Part shown: piece after piece, positions 18,848-28,095 of the stretch
Numbering within the stretch: position 1 is the first letter of the stretch
Layout: each line of letters begins with the position of its first letter
Assembly: GCF_000688335.1 (NCBI RefSeq)
Contig: NZ_JHZX01000001.1
Location: 558,001 to 622,000, forward strand
Source of the DNA: Sediminibacter sp. Hel_I_10
GTDB lineage: Bacteria > Bacteroidota > Bacteroidia > Flavobacteriales > Flavobacteriaceae
DNA: 64,000 bases
Reading direction: 5' to 3'
Translations under genes and position numbers: made by a program
Notes under the pieces: model-generated
The model's database searches: none
What the model was told of the DNA's origin: nothing
What the model saw: the letters and a program-made list of their open reading frames with translations, nothing else

Positions 18848-19792
18848 TTATAGCTTTAAATAATTGGCTTTTTCTTGGGTATTTAAATTTCGACTTTGTA
18901 AGATTTCGCGCTCTATTGTTTTTAAAATACGTCGTTTTAAAACTGATTCTGAAACTTCATGTCTGTTACATTTTAAAATCCCCTTTAATAAAAGACCGTT
19001 TAAAAATCGGAATCTAAATTTCAATTGCTTAGAGATGTCATTACGATTTATATTTGCCAGAACTAATTTTTGGTGGCGCTCATACTTTGTGTAGTACGCT
19101 CTTGAAAAAGGTTTTGGTATTTCCTTGGTCCGCGCTTCTCTATCATGTATGACATATGTGTTTGGTATAATCCCTATTTTGAATTTATGAAATAACACGC
19201 GTTGGCAATAGTTGACGTCTTCTCCATAATGAAAGAAGATGGGGTCAAACCCTCCCACAGTTTCAAGACATCTTTTAGAAATAAGCCAGGCAGCCGCGTT
19301 AATAAATGGCACATCATAAACCGGTTTCAGCAACTTATCCATCACGCTGTCTGATATAAAGTTATCTTTTTCAGCTTTTAGGGCATATTTAAAAAAACCT
19401 CGATCTAATTTGTTTTGTTCGCCATTAATATGAATGGGACTCAAAATACCATATTCTTGGTTATTTTTTTGGAAAGCTTTCAATCGTTCTATCACATCAT
19501 CTACCAGATAGGCATCTTGATTAAGCAGAAATACATGTTCAGCACCATTTTTTAGAGCGTGTGCCATACCGACGTTATTGGCTTGACCAAAACCGAGATT
19601 CTCCTCCATCTCGAACATGATCACTTCTGGAAACTTTCGTTTTATTGTTGCCACGGTAGCATCTGTAGAGCCATTATCAACAACAATGATGTTATGATGA
19701 GCACAACTGCTTAAACAGCGTTCTATCCATAACGTGCCGTTATAAGATACAATGATGATAAAAAGATTTTCATTTCTTTTTTTTGAATCCAT
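18848..19792 (-). CDS. GT2 family glycosyltransferase (rhamnosyltransferase WbbL-like)
   Basis: 314 residues. It shows FIIIVSYNGTLWIERCL, NIIVVDNGSTDATV, ENLGFGQANNVGMAHAL and VFLLNQDAYL, the classical pattern of WbbL/RfbN-type transferases. GGFDPIFFHYGEDVNYCQRV is the acceptor-side motif with the catalytic base region. Related enzymes add rhamnose, but no dTDP-rhamnose genes are in the window, so the donor is uncertain. The 170 bases upstream hold no clear promoter box. Confidence 0.91.
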   Translation of the reverse strand: MDSKKRNENLFIIIVSYNGTLWIERCLSSCAHHNIIVVDNGSTDATVATIKRKFPEVIMFEMEENLGFGQANNVGMAHALKNGAEHVFLLNQDAYLVDDVIERLKAFQKNNQEYGILSPIHINGEQNKLDRGFFKYALKAEKDNFISDSVMDKLLKPVYDVPFINAAAWLISKRCLETVGGFDPIFFHYGEDVNYCQRVLFHKFKIGIIPNTYVIHDREARTKEIPKPFSRAYYTKYERHQKLVLANINRNDISKQLKFRFRFLNGLLLKGILKCNRHEVSESVLKRRILKTIEREILQSRNLNTQEKANYLKL

Positions 19793-19964
19793 TTTGATAA
19801 GATCTTTAACAGTACTAATTGTTTTTACACCTCGTACAGATCGACATTAGACCTATTTTATAAATTAATCACAATGCTTTTCACTTAAATCAATTAGTCT
19901 CTTATGATTTTTTAATGTGTCTAATGCAAAACATAAATTATTAAAACTAGAAAATTTTCAACTA

Positions 19965-20882
19965 TTATTTGGAATGAATTATATTATTATATTGAATGAG
20001 TACTTTGGATATATAAAATTTAAATACGTATAGTATAAAATAGCTCCATTGCTTTTCATCTTTAGATAATCTCACTATTTTTTTATATAATTTACTCTTT
20101 AAACTTATAACAGAAGCTGTTGCTTCTCCGTCAAAGTAATCATTCCAATAGTTTGCTTTTCTTATTTTTGATTTTATATAACCTATCTTTTCGAGGAAAT
20201 TTGGATTCAAAGCACGTCTTTTACCAGTTAAACTGCTATCATGTCGTCTATATACCACATTAATTTCATCCATTTTCATTCCTTTAGCATTTTTACCCAA
20301 AACCCTTATCCACAACTGTCTATCTGCTCCTAAATTCTTTAATAATTTAAACGGCTCAGTGTCATTAAAAATATTTCTAAACATTGTAGAACATGTAGAA
20401 CAATGATTTTGATAAATCATATCACGAAAATCAAAAGATAACTTTTCGTAAACAAGAGGGTCTTTAAACAAATTATCATTTTGAAAATATTGGCGTGCGT
20501 AACCTGTGATTAAATTATAATTGGGGTTTTTGTTAAGAAAATCAACTTGTTTTTGTAATTTAAGGTTATCTATCCAATAATCATCACCCTCACAAACAGC
20601 TACATACTGTCCCTTACATTTGTTTAATGCAAATTCAAAGTTTGCATGGACTCCAATATTTTTAGCGTGAGAATAATAATTAATTAAATATCCTTTATCA
20701 TGAGATGCTTTGATATCATCAATAATTTTATCTGTATTATCTGGAGAACAATCGTTTGCAATAATCAAATTATAAGAAAACGACACTTGCTGATTTAAAA
20801 TACTTATAACTGATTCATAAATATAATCTTCATGATTATAGGTAATCATACAGACGCTTACTACTGGTGGGGTATTAATCAT
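19965..20882 (-). CDS. GT2 family glycosyltransferase
   Basis: 305 residues. It starts PVVSVCMITYNHEDYIYESV, with ANDCSPDNTDKI and CEGDDYWIDNLKLQKQ, where EGDDYW is the metal and nucleotide site of a well-known GT2 subgroup. The gene is AT-rich, more than the export genes at 27-33 kb. Gaps of about 170 to 190 bases on either side suggest its own transcription unit rather than a tightly coupled operon member. Confidence 0.91.
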   Translation of the reverse strand: MINTPPVVSVCMITYNHEDYIYESVISILNQQVSFSYNLIIANDCSPDNTDKIIDDIKASHDKGYLINYYSHAKNIGVHANFEFALNKCKGQYVAVCEGDDYWIDNLKLQKQVDFLNKNPNYNLITGYARQYFQNDNLFKDPLVYEKLSFDFRDMIYQNHCSTCSTMFRNIFNDTEPFKLLKNLGADRQLWIRVLGKNAKGMKMDEINVVYRRHDSSLTGKRRALNPNFLEKIGYIKSKIRKANYWNDYFDGEATASVISLKSKLYKKIVRLSKDEKQWSYFILYVFKFYISKVLIQYNNIIHSK

Positions 20883-21072
20883 TATAAATTGAACAAATTA
20901 AATTAGATTTTTTTAATGGTTAATTTCTTGAAAAAAAATTCAAAATATAAATGAATCGTAATTGATTTTAATTAAACCAATTAGCATTATTAATCATCCT
21001 AATTATTAGCAAAGTCTGACAATTATGAAATAAAGGTTTAGTGTTCATAAATATGAATCATTCCAGAAACAT

Positions 21073-21891
21073 TTATTTAGTTAAAAATTTTATTTGTCTT
21101 AAAAATTTTCGAAAAATAGAAGCATTTTTACGAATTCGAAGTTTATTAAACTCATTATAAAGATCATTATACGTTTCGAAGTAAAGTTCTTTATTTTTAT
21201 TTTTTATGTAAAACCTATTATCCTCAAACATCTTTTTGTCAAATGATCGAATCATTGAATTTTTGACCACTCGATAATCAAAAGTTATTTCATCCAAATA
21301 ATGAAATTTATATTTAGAATTCAGTACCCTAAGCCATAAATCCCAATCCTCATTGCCTTGGTGAGGCATGTTTACGTCATATCCTCCTAAATTATCAAAC
21401 ACTTCCTTTTTAATTATGGCACAAGCGTCAATATAATTTTTTCTCAACAATCTAAATTTATCGAAACCACCAACCTTCCATATCCCCTGTTTCTCGCCAA
21501 AATACATTGCATCACCATACACAACACCTAGTCCACTATCCTTTTGAAAAACAAGTAATGCCTGTTTGGCAAATTGAGGCCTAATCGTGTTGTCTGCATC
21601 TAATGGTAGAATATATTGACCTAAAGCCTTTGCAATACCAAAATTTCTTGCAGAGCCTAAACCGCCATTCGGCTTTTTAAAATATTTAAAGTGGGCATCA
21701 TGTTTTACAAATTTTAGAGCTATGGCTTCTGAGTTATCCGTTGAGCCATCATTTACAATAATAGCTTCCCAAGAGTCAAAATCTTGGACTTTTAAAGAAC
21801 TCAAGGTGTCCTCAAGAGTGTGTTCAGAGTTGTAACAGGGGATGATTACCGATATTAAAATTTCATCTTTCAAATTTTCGATATTTTTCAA
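21073..21891 (-). CDS. GT2 family glycosyltransferase
   Basis: 272 residues. ISVIIPCYNSEHTLEDTLSSL, WEAIIVNDGSTDNSE, GLGSARNFGIAKALGQYILPLDADN and GNEDWDLWLRVL give a complete GT-A catalytic domain, with DAD as the metal motif. Its first codons overlap the end of the next gene upstream by 29 bases, so the two are co-translated. The sugar and linkage are unknown. Confidence 0.92.
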   Translation of the reverse strand: MKNIENLKDEILISVIIPCYNSEHTLEDTLSSLKVQDFDSWEAIIVNDGSTDNSEAIALKFVKHDAHFKYFKKPNGGLGSARNFGIAKALGQYILPLDADNTIRPQFAKQALLVFQKDSGLGVVYGDAMYFGEKQGIWKVGGFDKFRLLRKNYIDACAIIKKEVFDNLGGYDVNMPHQGNEDWDLWLRVLNSKYKFHYLDEITFDYRVVKNSMIRSFDKKMFEDNRFYIKNKNKELYFETYNDLYNEFNKLRIRKNASIFRKFLRQIKFLTK

Positions 21892-22669
21892 ATATGTTTT
21901 TCATGATAGCCGCAATTTTAAAAAACCTAGAATTCATTAGTCTTGTTTGATTTTTTTTAAAATCAAGCAGAGATGCTATTTCAGGATAAATGTATTTAAA
22001 TTCACTATTTAGTGTAAGCATCCTTTCGTTTTTAAGTAATTTTCTATTTTCGGGTAAACTGCTTATACCATGGCCATATTCAAATATCCCTATAACATAA
22101 TCAATAAGTCTATAACTATAACCTTTCTTGAATAGAGCTATAACACTCCATTTCCAATCGGCCATAATCTTTAAATTAATATCATAAAAAGACAATTCTT
22201 CAACAAAACAACTTTTTTTAAAAAATCCTGCTCCTGAATGTGGTAAACTATCTTTAATAAAATATGAGAACATCAATACTTTAGGATAAGTTTTGATCCA
22301 ACTACGATGTTCTTTTTGAATTTCTAAATGGCCATAAACGATATCTTCTACAGGGTTACTACTCACAAAAGTTTGTATTACTGATCCATCGTATAGTAAA
22401 TCACCACTATTTAGGAAAAATATGTAATCACCTGAAGTTTTTGCTATGCCTTTATTCATTGCATTATATATACCGGCATCAGCTTCACTTATCCAGAAGC
22501 TTAACTTTTCTTGATGCTTTTCAATATATGCCGCACTACCATCATCACTGCCACCATCAATGACGATATACTCCAAATCTTGGTAGGACTGCTCCAAAAC
22601 ACTTGTCATTGTTTTTTTTAAACCCTCTAGATTATTATAATTGATGGTAACTATTGAAATAAGCATCAA
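21863..22669 (-). CDS. GT2 family glycosyltransferase (WcaA-like)
   Basis: 268 residues. ISIVTINYNNLEGLKKTM, YIVIDGGSDDGS, DAGIYNAMNKGIAKTSGDYIFFLNSGD follow the pattern of PssE/WcaA-like GT2 proteins in which the metal motif reads NSGD. It begins one base after the stop of the GT4 gene upstream and overlaps the following GT2 gene. It is a coupled member of the AT-rich glycosyltransferase block. Confidence 0.92.
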   Translation of the reverse strand: MMLISIVTINYNNLEGLKKTMTSVLEQSYQDLEYIVIDGGSDDGSAAYIEKHQEKLSFWISEADAGIYNAMNKGIAKTSGDYIFFLNSGDLLYDGSVIQTFVSSNPVEDIVYGHLEIQKEHRSWIKTYPKVLMFSYFIKDSLPHSGAGFFKKSCFVEELSFYDINLKIMADWKWSVIALFKKGYSYRLIDYVIGIFEYGHGISSLPENRKLLKNERMLTLNSEFKYIYPEIASLLDFKKNQTRLMNSRFFKIAAIMKNIFEKYRKFER

Positions 22670-22670
22670 A

Positions 22671-23945
22671 TTAGTTGTTTATAATGTCATGAAATAAGTT
22701 CATATAATTTGTAGCCTGAATATTCAAACTATATTTTAATAACGCTCTAGATCTTATATCAGTCTTATCAAAAGCTTCAATTGATTCCAAAAATTCATTT
22801 AAAGTTTCAGAAAGGGATGGAGCGTCAACAGTTTTGGTTAACAATCCATTTACTCCATGCTCAATCATATCTGGCATACCTCCTATTGGAAAACCAATCA
22901 CCGGTGTGCCACACATTAAAGATTCTAATACTGTATTCGGTAAGTTATCCATCAATGAGGGGATCACAAAAACATCGGCTGCAGAAAAAGCTAAACTCAT
23001 CAACCGTTCATCAACAATAGCACCTAATTCAATCACGTTACTCGTAGTTTCCAAATCATTCTTTTTGGATCCAATAGCACATAAAACCACATCACTTCGA
23101 TTAAGCATATTAAAAGCTCTTTTCAAAAATACGTATCCTTTACGATGGTTACTAATGGAGTCTGCCACAAAAAGAATAACCTTTTTATCGCTCGGTATTT
23201 GGAACATTAACCTAGAAAAAACGCTATCCCTCGGCTGAAAAATATCGGGATTGATACCATAGGGTATACAATGGATTGGTCTGTTTTTAAAAAGCGCACT
23301 TTTTCTAGCTTCTTTAGCTAACCATCGTGATGGCGTCACAATGGTCAAATTACTCACCATAGCTAGGGCTTTTTCCTTGATATCTAAATTCTTTTGAAAA
23401 ACATTGCGTTCACTTGTAGTCAGTTTTCGAGTAATCGGAAATCCATCATCTTTCATACCTAAAATAGTTTCATTGTAATGTTCACCTCCTGTAAAAGGAT
23501 TCATATCGTGCAAAGTCCAAACTACAGGCTTAGTGTTTTTCTCAAAAAAACTTTTATAGTCTAAAAAATTGGCAACCCAATGTAGATTGATAATGTCAGC
23601 CTCTTGATAAAACTCAGATTGTGTGATGTCAAAAGAACTGTTTGGAAAACTAAAGAACTCTAAACCCTGATTTCTAGTTTTTCTAAATGTATGTTGCTCT
23701 ATTACGGCTTTTTTTTCAAATATCCCAAGTAATCTTAAAGCACTTATAAATTTAGAGCTTATAATTTGCCATTTATTTTTGGATTTAGAAATTGGCTTAA
23801 AGCTATAAGTGCTAGGTAATGATTTAATGCGGTGCTTTAATAATAAACTAACATTGACATTCTGCTCTAAAAGCCCTTCATGCAAACGAAGGCAAGCATT
23901 AGCTGCTCCTCCGGTATCAAATGTATTTACAATGAGTATTTTCAT
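22671..23945 (-). CDS. GT4 family glycosyltransferase (WcaC-like)
   Basis: 424 residues. KILIVNTFDTGGAANACLRL at the N-terminus is the glycine-rich acceptor loop typical of WcaC/AmsD-like enzymes. PVVWTLHDMNPFTGGEHY is a conserved block of this group, and the donor half has VLFVADSISNHRKGYVFL and DNLPNTVLESL near residue 330. It overlaps the methyltransferase gene upstream by four bases. Confidence 0.92.
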   Translation of the reverse strand: MKILIVNTFDTGGAANACLRLHEGLLEQNVNVSLLLKHRIKSLPSTYSFKPISKSKNKWQIISSKFISALRLLGIFEKKAVIEQHTFRKTRNQGLEFFSFPNSSFDITQSEFYQEADIINLHWVANFLDYKSFFEKNTKPVVWTLHDMNPFTGGEHYNETILGMKDDGFPITRKLTTSERNVFQKNLDIKEKALAMVSNLTIVTPSRWLAKEARKSALFKNRPIHCIPYGINPDIFQPRDSVFSRLMFQIPSDKKVILFVADSISNHRKGYVFLKRAFNMLNRSDVVLCAIGSKKNDLETTSNVIELGAIVDERLMSLAFSAADVFVIPSLMDNLPNTVLESLMCGTPVIGFPIGGMPDMIEHGVNGLLTKTVDAPSLSETLNEFLESIEAFDKTDIRSRALLKYSLNIQATNYMNLFHDIINN

Positions 23946-24862
23946 TTTGTTTTAGTAAATACCGCCAGCATAGTATGACCTTTAATATACTTTCTATTTG
24001 TTGCGATAATTTTTTTTAGTGCATTTTTGATCTTTTGTTTTTTAAGTAGTCCTTTAAAAAATCTATTTTTCTGTATCCATTTTCCATAGAAAGTGTCAAA
24101 ATACCATTTAACATGATAATCTTGAAGCGGTTCAAAATATATTTTATTTAATTTAACATTGAAATGTTTTTCTAAAAGAGATATTGACTTTGGATTCCAC
24201 AATCCCATGTGATGCGGCGGTTTATTGAGCACACCTCCTTCGGTGTGTTTTATAAAAGAATCATTGTTTGGGACTGCAATAATCATTTTACCACCTGTTT
24301 TCAAACAATCAATAGAAGATTTTAGAAAAGAGTTGACATCACTAATATGTTCTAAAACTTGATACGAACATACAATATCGTATGTTTCTTGATTTAATTC
24401 GGCATGTTGTTGAATAGTTTCTCCAATAACATTAAGATTTTTTTTCCTAGCTTGACTAATGCTCTTTTGATTCAGTTCTAGACCTGTAACCATATAATCT
24501 TCATTTTGTAATTTTTCAAGAAAGCCCATGCCTCCACTGCCAATTTCTAAAATATGTTCATCAAGCCTGAACAAATTTTTAGAAATTTCATGTTCCCATT
24601 TCCAAGGCATATAATACCAATCAAAATTTTGTAAACTCTCATAAAATTCACTATTACCGTCAATGTCAAAAGGGAAAAAAAATTGATATTGAGTTTCATT
24701 ACATTGGTAAATTCCAATTTCATCTAACCCTTCAAAATATTCTGAAACATCAATTTTCAAATACTTCTCATACTCCCAAATAAGGTGTGATATATTGATT
24801 TTTTTTATCAATTGAGCATTCGCTTCGGGAACTAGGGTAGATTTCAAAGTATTATTTAACAT
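23942..24862 (-). CDS. Class I SAM-dependent methyltransferase
   Basis: 306 residues. ILEIGSGGMGFLEKL is motif I, YDIVCSYQVLEHISDVNSFL motif II and CLKTGGKMIIAVPNNDSF motif III, a complete type 11 domain. An N-terminal extension of about 90 residues precedes it. The start overlaps the sulfotransferase gene by 11 bases, which itself overlaps the exporter ATPase gene. In related ABC-exported glycans a methyl or methyl-phosphate group caps the chain end, so this enzyme is a candidate for chain termination. It could as well methylate internal sugars. Confidence 0.9.
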   Translation of the reverse strand: MLNNTLKSTLVPEANAQLIKKINISHLIWEYEKYLKIDVSEYFEGLDEIGIYQCNETQYQFFFPFDIDGNSEFYESLQNFDWYYMPWKWEHEISKNLFRLDEHILEIGSGGMGFLEKLQNEDYMVTGLELNQKSISQARKKNLNVIGETIQQHAELNQETYDIVCSYQVLEHISDVNSFLKSSIDCLKTGGKMIIAVPNNDSFIKHTEGGVLNKPPHHMGLWNPKSISLLEKHFNVKLNKIYFEPLQDYHVKWYFDTFYGKWIQKNRFFKGLLKKQKIKNALKKIIATNRKYIKGHTMLAVFTKTK

Positions 24863-25667
24863 ATAAATAATTAAAATAATTTAATTCAGCTTGAGCTTCA
24901 TTTTCAAAAAAGGCGATTAGTTCTATTGCCATTTCTTCCTTATAAGATCCAACCTTACCTTTTCTTATAAACTCCTCCTTTTTATCCCAATCTTGATTGT
25001 TCCAACCAAGCTCACGTTCCTTTCGTTTCATCTCATTAAATGAATTTCCATTTATGGAACGTAAAAGGGTTTCTTCACTTCGGTCAATTTTTAAAAACGA
25101 CATGACACGCTTCATCTCACTTAAAGGATCATTAATTAAATCTTCATATTTTAAAGCTAAAATATCAGCATTATACGGGTTACTGATCCACTGCCTAGTA
25201 TGTTCATACCATTTTGAAGGGATGACTTCTTTTCCATTAATTACCATTTCCTCCAAGGTTACACTCTTTTTCATGGCTCTTTGCATAGCATAATAGGAAA
25301 CCATAACATCACGACCATCACGCACCAAATGAATGACTCTTTTCATATGAGGCCTAGGCAAATCATGGCTTTTAAAGAACGTTATGTTGTGAAATCGCTT
25401 GTAAAAAGATTTTCCATGAACATCTGGAACGAGTTCTTGAGTCAAACTATCTGGTAACAGGGCTGTGTCTATTCCAAAAACAACACCCGCTATAAGGTTT
25501 TGCATCCACGTATTTCCAGATTTTGGAAAGCCAGCGATATAAATATCTTGAGGCTCTGTTTTTTCGATTGGAATAAACTGATTAGCAGCCATTACCCTAT
25601 TCAGGTTTTGCTGTACGTACTTATCAAGCTTTATAATGCTTTTTATCTTTTTTCTAATGGTCTTCAT
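24852..25667 (-). CDS. Sulfotransferase domain protein next to the exporter ATPase
   Basis: 271 residues with the best-preserved PAPS site of the three: FPKSGNTWMQ at 47-56 (5'-phosphosulfate loop) and VIHLVRDGRDVMVSYY at 111-126 (3'-phosphate loop with Arg116 and Ser124). The later RKGKVGSYKEE matches the second PAPS-contact motif RKGxxGDW of cytosolic sulfotransferases. It overlaps the Wzt gene by 14 bases upstream and the methyltransferase gene by 11 bases downstream. Its tight link to the exporter suggests that sulfation happens on the finished chain before export; that is inference. Confidence 0.92.
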   Translation of the reverse strand: MKTIRKKIKSIIKLDKYVQQNLNRVMAANQFIPIEKTEPQDIYIAGFPKSGNTWMQNLIAGVVFGIDTALLPDSLTQELVPDVHGKSFYKRFHNITFFKSHDLPRPHMKRVIHLVRDGRDVMVSYYAMQRAMKKSVTLEEMVINGKEVIPSKWYEHTRQWISNPYNADILALKYEDLINDPLSEMKRVMSFLKIDRSEETLLRSINGNSFNEMKRKERELGWNNQDWDKKEEFIRKGKVGSYKEEMAIELIAFFENEAQAELNYFNYLYVK

Positions 25668-26949
25668 TTAGCATCCAATTTAATTTAGGCGACACTATAC
25701 CCGGCCATTTTTCTACGAAGGTAGAGCCACTAGCATGTTCACCTTCAATATCTACATACAAAACATCAAAAGGATCAATTAAAACCTCTTGTCCTGGTAC
25801 ACCTGCATTGAGAGCCAAAGTATACCTTGTCTTATTTAGCAAGTAACCAGGAATTATCAATTCTAAATAATGTCTTCCTTTTCCGAGTCCATTTTGAGTT
25901 AACTCGTGTGAACTGGTCGCAAAAGCAACTACTCCTGCTGGATTTTTTACTGCAATATTAAATCGAAAACCTTTTAAAACATCAGATAATTCAAAAATCA
26001 ACTCAATCCGTATTGCTTCAGACTGCATAAAAGTAGACCGTATTTTTAATTTTGTGTCTGTTGTTGCACAAGTAACTAATTTTAAAATTTTGTTTTTGGA
26101 ATAGATCTCTGTAAAACTAACTTTCCCTGAATTTGTATTTTGATTCTCATTATTCAAATAAAAATCTACAGCCTCATCCGTTCCTCCTTCAAAAACACTA
26201 ATCCCATTTTCTAAAACAATTGCTCTAGTACACAAACTCTTTACCGCTGCCATGTTATGACTCACAAACAACACCGTTCTCCCATCGCCTTTACTAATAT
26301 CCTGCATCTTCCCGATGGCCTTTTTTTGAAACTCGGCATCACCTACGGCCAAGACCTCATCAATCACCAAAATATCAGGCTCTAAATGGGCCGCTACCGC
26401 AAAGGCCAAACGTACCCGCATCCCAGAGGAATAGCGTTTTACAGGCGTATCTACATAACGTTGGCAACCAGAGAACTCAATAATTTCTTCTTCTTTGGCT
26501 TTAATTTCGCTTTTGCTCATGCCTAGAATGGCACCATTCAGGTAGATATTTTCACGTCCCGTCAATTCTGGGTGAAAACCGGTACCTACTTCCAATAAGG
26601 ACGCAATACGTCCTTTGGTCTTAATTTCTCCTGTGGTTGGGCTAGTAACCCGTGATAATATTTTTAAAAGGGTTGATTTTCCAGCACCATTTTTACCGAT
26701 AATACCCAGTATCTCACCACGTTGTACTTCAAAATTAATATCTCGCAACGCCCAAGCATAGTCACTATCGGCCTTGGCGCTACGGTCATTAACAGAACCC
26801 ACCTTTAAAAAAGGATCTTCCTTACCACGCACCCGATGCCACCAGCGGTTCAGGTCATGACTGAGCGTCCCAGTGCCCACCAAACCCAAGCGGTACTGCT
26901 TGCTGATGTTTTCTGCTTTTAAAATGATATCGTTACTATCTTCTTTCAT
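25654..26949 (-). CDS. wzt: Polysaccharide ABC exporter ATPase with C-terminal glycan-binding domain
   Basis: 431 residues. The nucleotide-binding domain spans about 1-255: Walker A GKNGAGKST near 84-92, signature YSSGMRVRLAF near 168, Walker B DILVIDEVLAVGD near 192 and the switch His in FVSHNMA. Residues about 275-431 form a beta-rich domain like Wzt_C, which in O9a-type systems binds the cap at the end of the finished chain. The enzyme powers export of undecaprenol-linked polysaccharide across the inner membrane. The permease gene ends 81 bases upstream on the same strand, with a small hairpin between them. Confidence 0.95.
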   Translation of the reverse strand: MKEDSNDIILKAENISKQYRLGLVGTGTLSHDLNRWWHRVRGKEDPFLKVGSVNDRSAKADSDYAWALRDINFEVQRGEILGIIGKNGAGKSTLLKILSRVTSPTTGEIKTKGRIASLLEVGTGFHPELTGRENIYLNGAILGMSKSEIKAKEEEIIEFSGCQRYVDTPVKRYSSGMRVRLAFAVAAHLEPDILVIDEVLAVGDAEFQKKAIGKMQDISKGDGRTVLFVSHNMAAVKSLCTRAIVLENGISVFEGGTDEAVDFYLNNENQNTNSGKVSFTEIYSKNKILKLVTCATTDTKLKIRSTFMQSEAIRIELIFELSDVLKGFRFNIAVKNPAGVVAFATSSHELTQNGLGKGRHYLELIIPGYLLNKTRYTLALNAGVPGQEVLIDPFDVLYVDIEGEHASGSTFVEKWPGIVSPKLNWMLNEDH

Positions 26950-27005
26950 TGTCCTCTTCTAAATTCAAAAACTTTACATAAAGCCTATCCAAATGCCTTC
27001 TTTTA

Positions 27006-27024
27006 AAGTCCCCTTCGGGGATTT
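27006..27024. repeat. Small GC-rich palindrome between wzm and wzt
   Basis: TCCCC at 27009-27013 pairs with GGGGA at 27017-27021 around a TTC loop, extended by A-T and G-T pairs to about 27006-27024. It sits in the 81-base gap between the permease stop and the ATPase start. Its form is like short dispersed intergenic palindromes seen in flavobacterial genomes. It could also tune the ratio of permease to ATPase message. I cannot tell these apart here. Confidence 0.5.
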
Positions 27025-27030
27025 AGGGTA

Positions 27031-27897
27031 TTACACAGTATCAATAAACGTCTTCTCCGTTTTATTGAACACCACAATCCCTATTAAAAATAAGACCACA
27101 CTACATAACAGGGTGTATAAAAAACCAGCCCAACTAAATGTGCCTGTACTCAATAGCATATACCGAAACCCCTCAATAATTTGACTTACGGGATTGTATT
27201 CTACAAAATTAGCGACAAGTTCTGGGAATTTTTTACGCGCTTCTGACAAAGGGTAAGGTACTGCCGACATGTACATTAACAAGGATACTGCAAACCCAAT
27301 GACCACGCTCATATCCCGATATTTTGTGGTCATGGAAGATAAGATCATCCCGGCACCCAGACCCAATAAGGCCATCATGATGACATACACGGGAAAGAGC
27401 AAGAGATTACTGCTAAGGGACACCTCGGCCCCATTGCTATAGTAATAAATATAAAAACCCGTAAATATAAATAACTGTATAAAGAATTTTAACAAGTTGG
27501 AGATGGTCACCGACATAGGCATGATGACCCTTGGGAAATAAACCTTCCCGAAAATCCCAGCGTTCTGTTTAAAAGTATCACTAGTTCCAGATAAACAGCT
27601 GTTAAAGTAATTCCAAGCTGTAATTCCTGCAAGGTTAAACAAAAATGGCGGAACTCCGTCAGTGCTGATACTGCCAAGGTTGTTAAATACCAAGGTAAAG
27701 ATCACCGAGGTAAACAAGGGCTGTATCAAATACCACAGCGGCCCCAAAATGGTCTGCTTATAGACGGTAACAATATCCCGTTTTACAAAGAGTAAAAGCA
27801 GATCCCTATACCGCCAGATTTCTTTAAAGTTAAGGTCTATTAACTTTCGTTTTGAGGATATTGTATAAAGCCAATCGTCGTTTTGGGCAGTGTTCAA
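27031..27897 (-). CDS. wzm: Polysaccharide ABC exporter permease
   Basis: 288 residues with six hydrophobic segments. YRDLLLLFVKRDIVTVYKQTILGPLWYLIQPL is read in two halves here: the coupling region RDIVTVYKQT and the first membrane segment LGPLWYLIQPL, both hallmarks of ABC-2 type polysaccharide permeases. YNPVSQIIEGFRYMLL near the C-terminus is the other family signature. With Wzt it moves the lipid-linked glycan to the periplasmic face. Upstream, about 200 bases separate it from the epimerase gene. Confidence 0.94.
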   Translation of the reverse strand: MNTAQNDDWLYTISSKRKLIDLNFKEIWRYRDLLLLFVKRDIVTVYKQTILGPLWYLIQPLFTSVIFTLVFNNLGSISTDGVPPFLFNLAGITAWNYFNSCLSGTSDTFKQNAGIFGKVYFPRVIMPMSVTISNLLKFFIQLFIFTGFYIYYYSNGAEVSLSSNLLLFPVYVIMMALLGLGAGMILSSMTTKYRDMSVVIGFAVSLLMYMSAVPYPLSEARKKFPELVANFVEYNPVSQIIEGFRYMLLSTGTFSWAGFLYTLLCSVVLFLIGIVVFNKTEKTFIDTV

Positions 27898-28095
27898 AAT
27901 AGCAGGTTTATGATAGGGCTAAGATAACAATAACCCAAAGAAATAGAAATTTGAGTCTTAAAATTATTGAAGTAGATCTAAATCAAGAAAATAACAAAAT
28001 GAATTAAGTAATAAAAAACTCATCGACATACTCGATTTGATCAATTGCACTCTAATGATATTTTATGACACTTAAAAGTAGATGAACTTAGCAAT

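Noticed and set aside
22781-23238. Two overlapping plus-strand frames inside the GT4 gene
   Set aside because: Opposite a well-supported glycosyltransferase and without likeness to known proteins.
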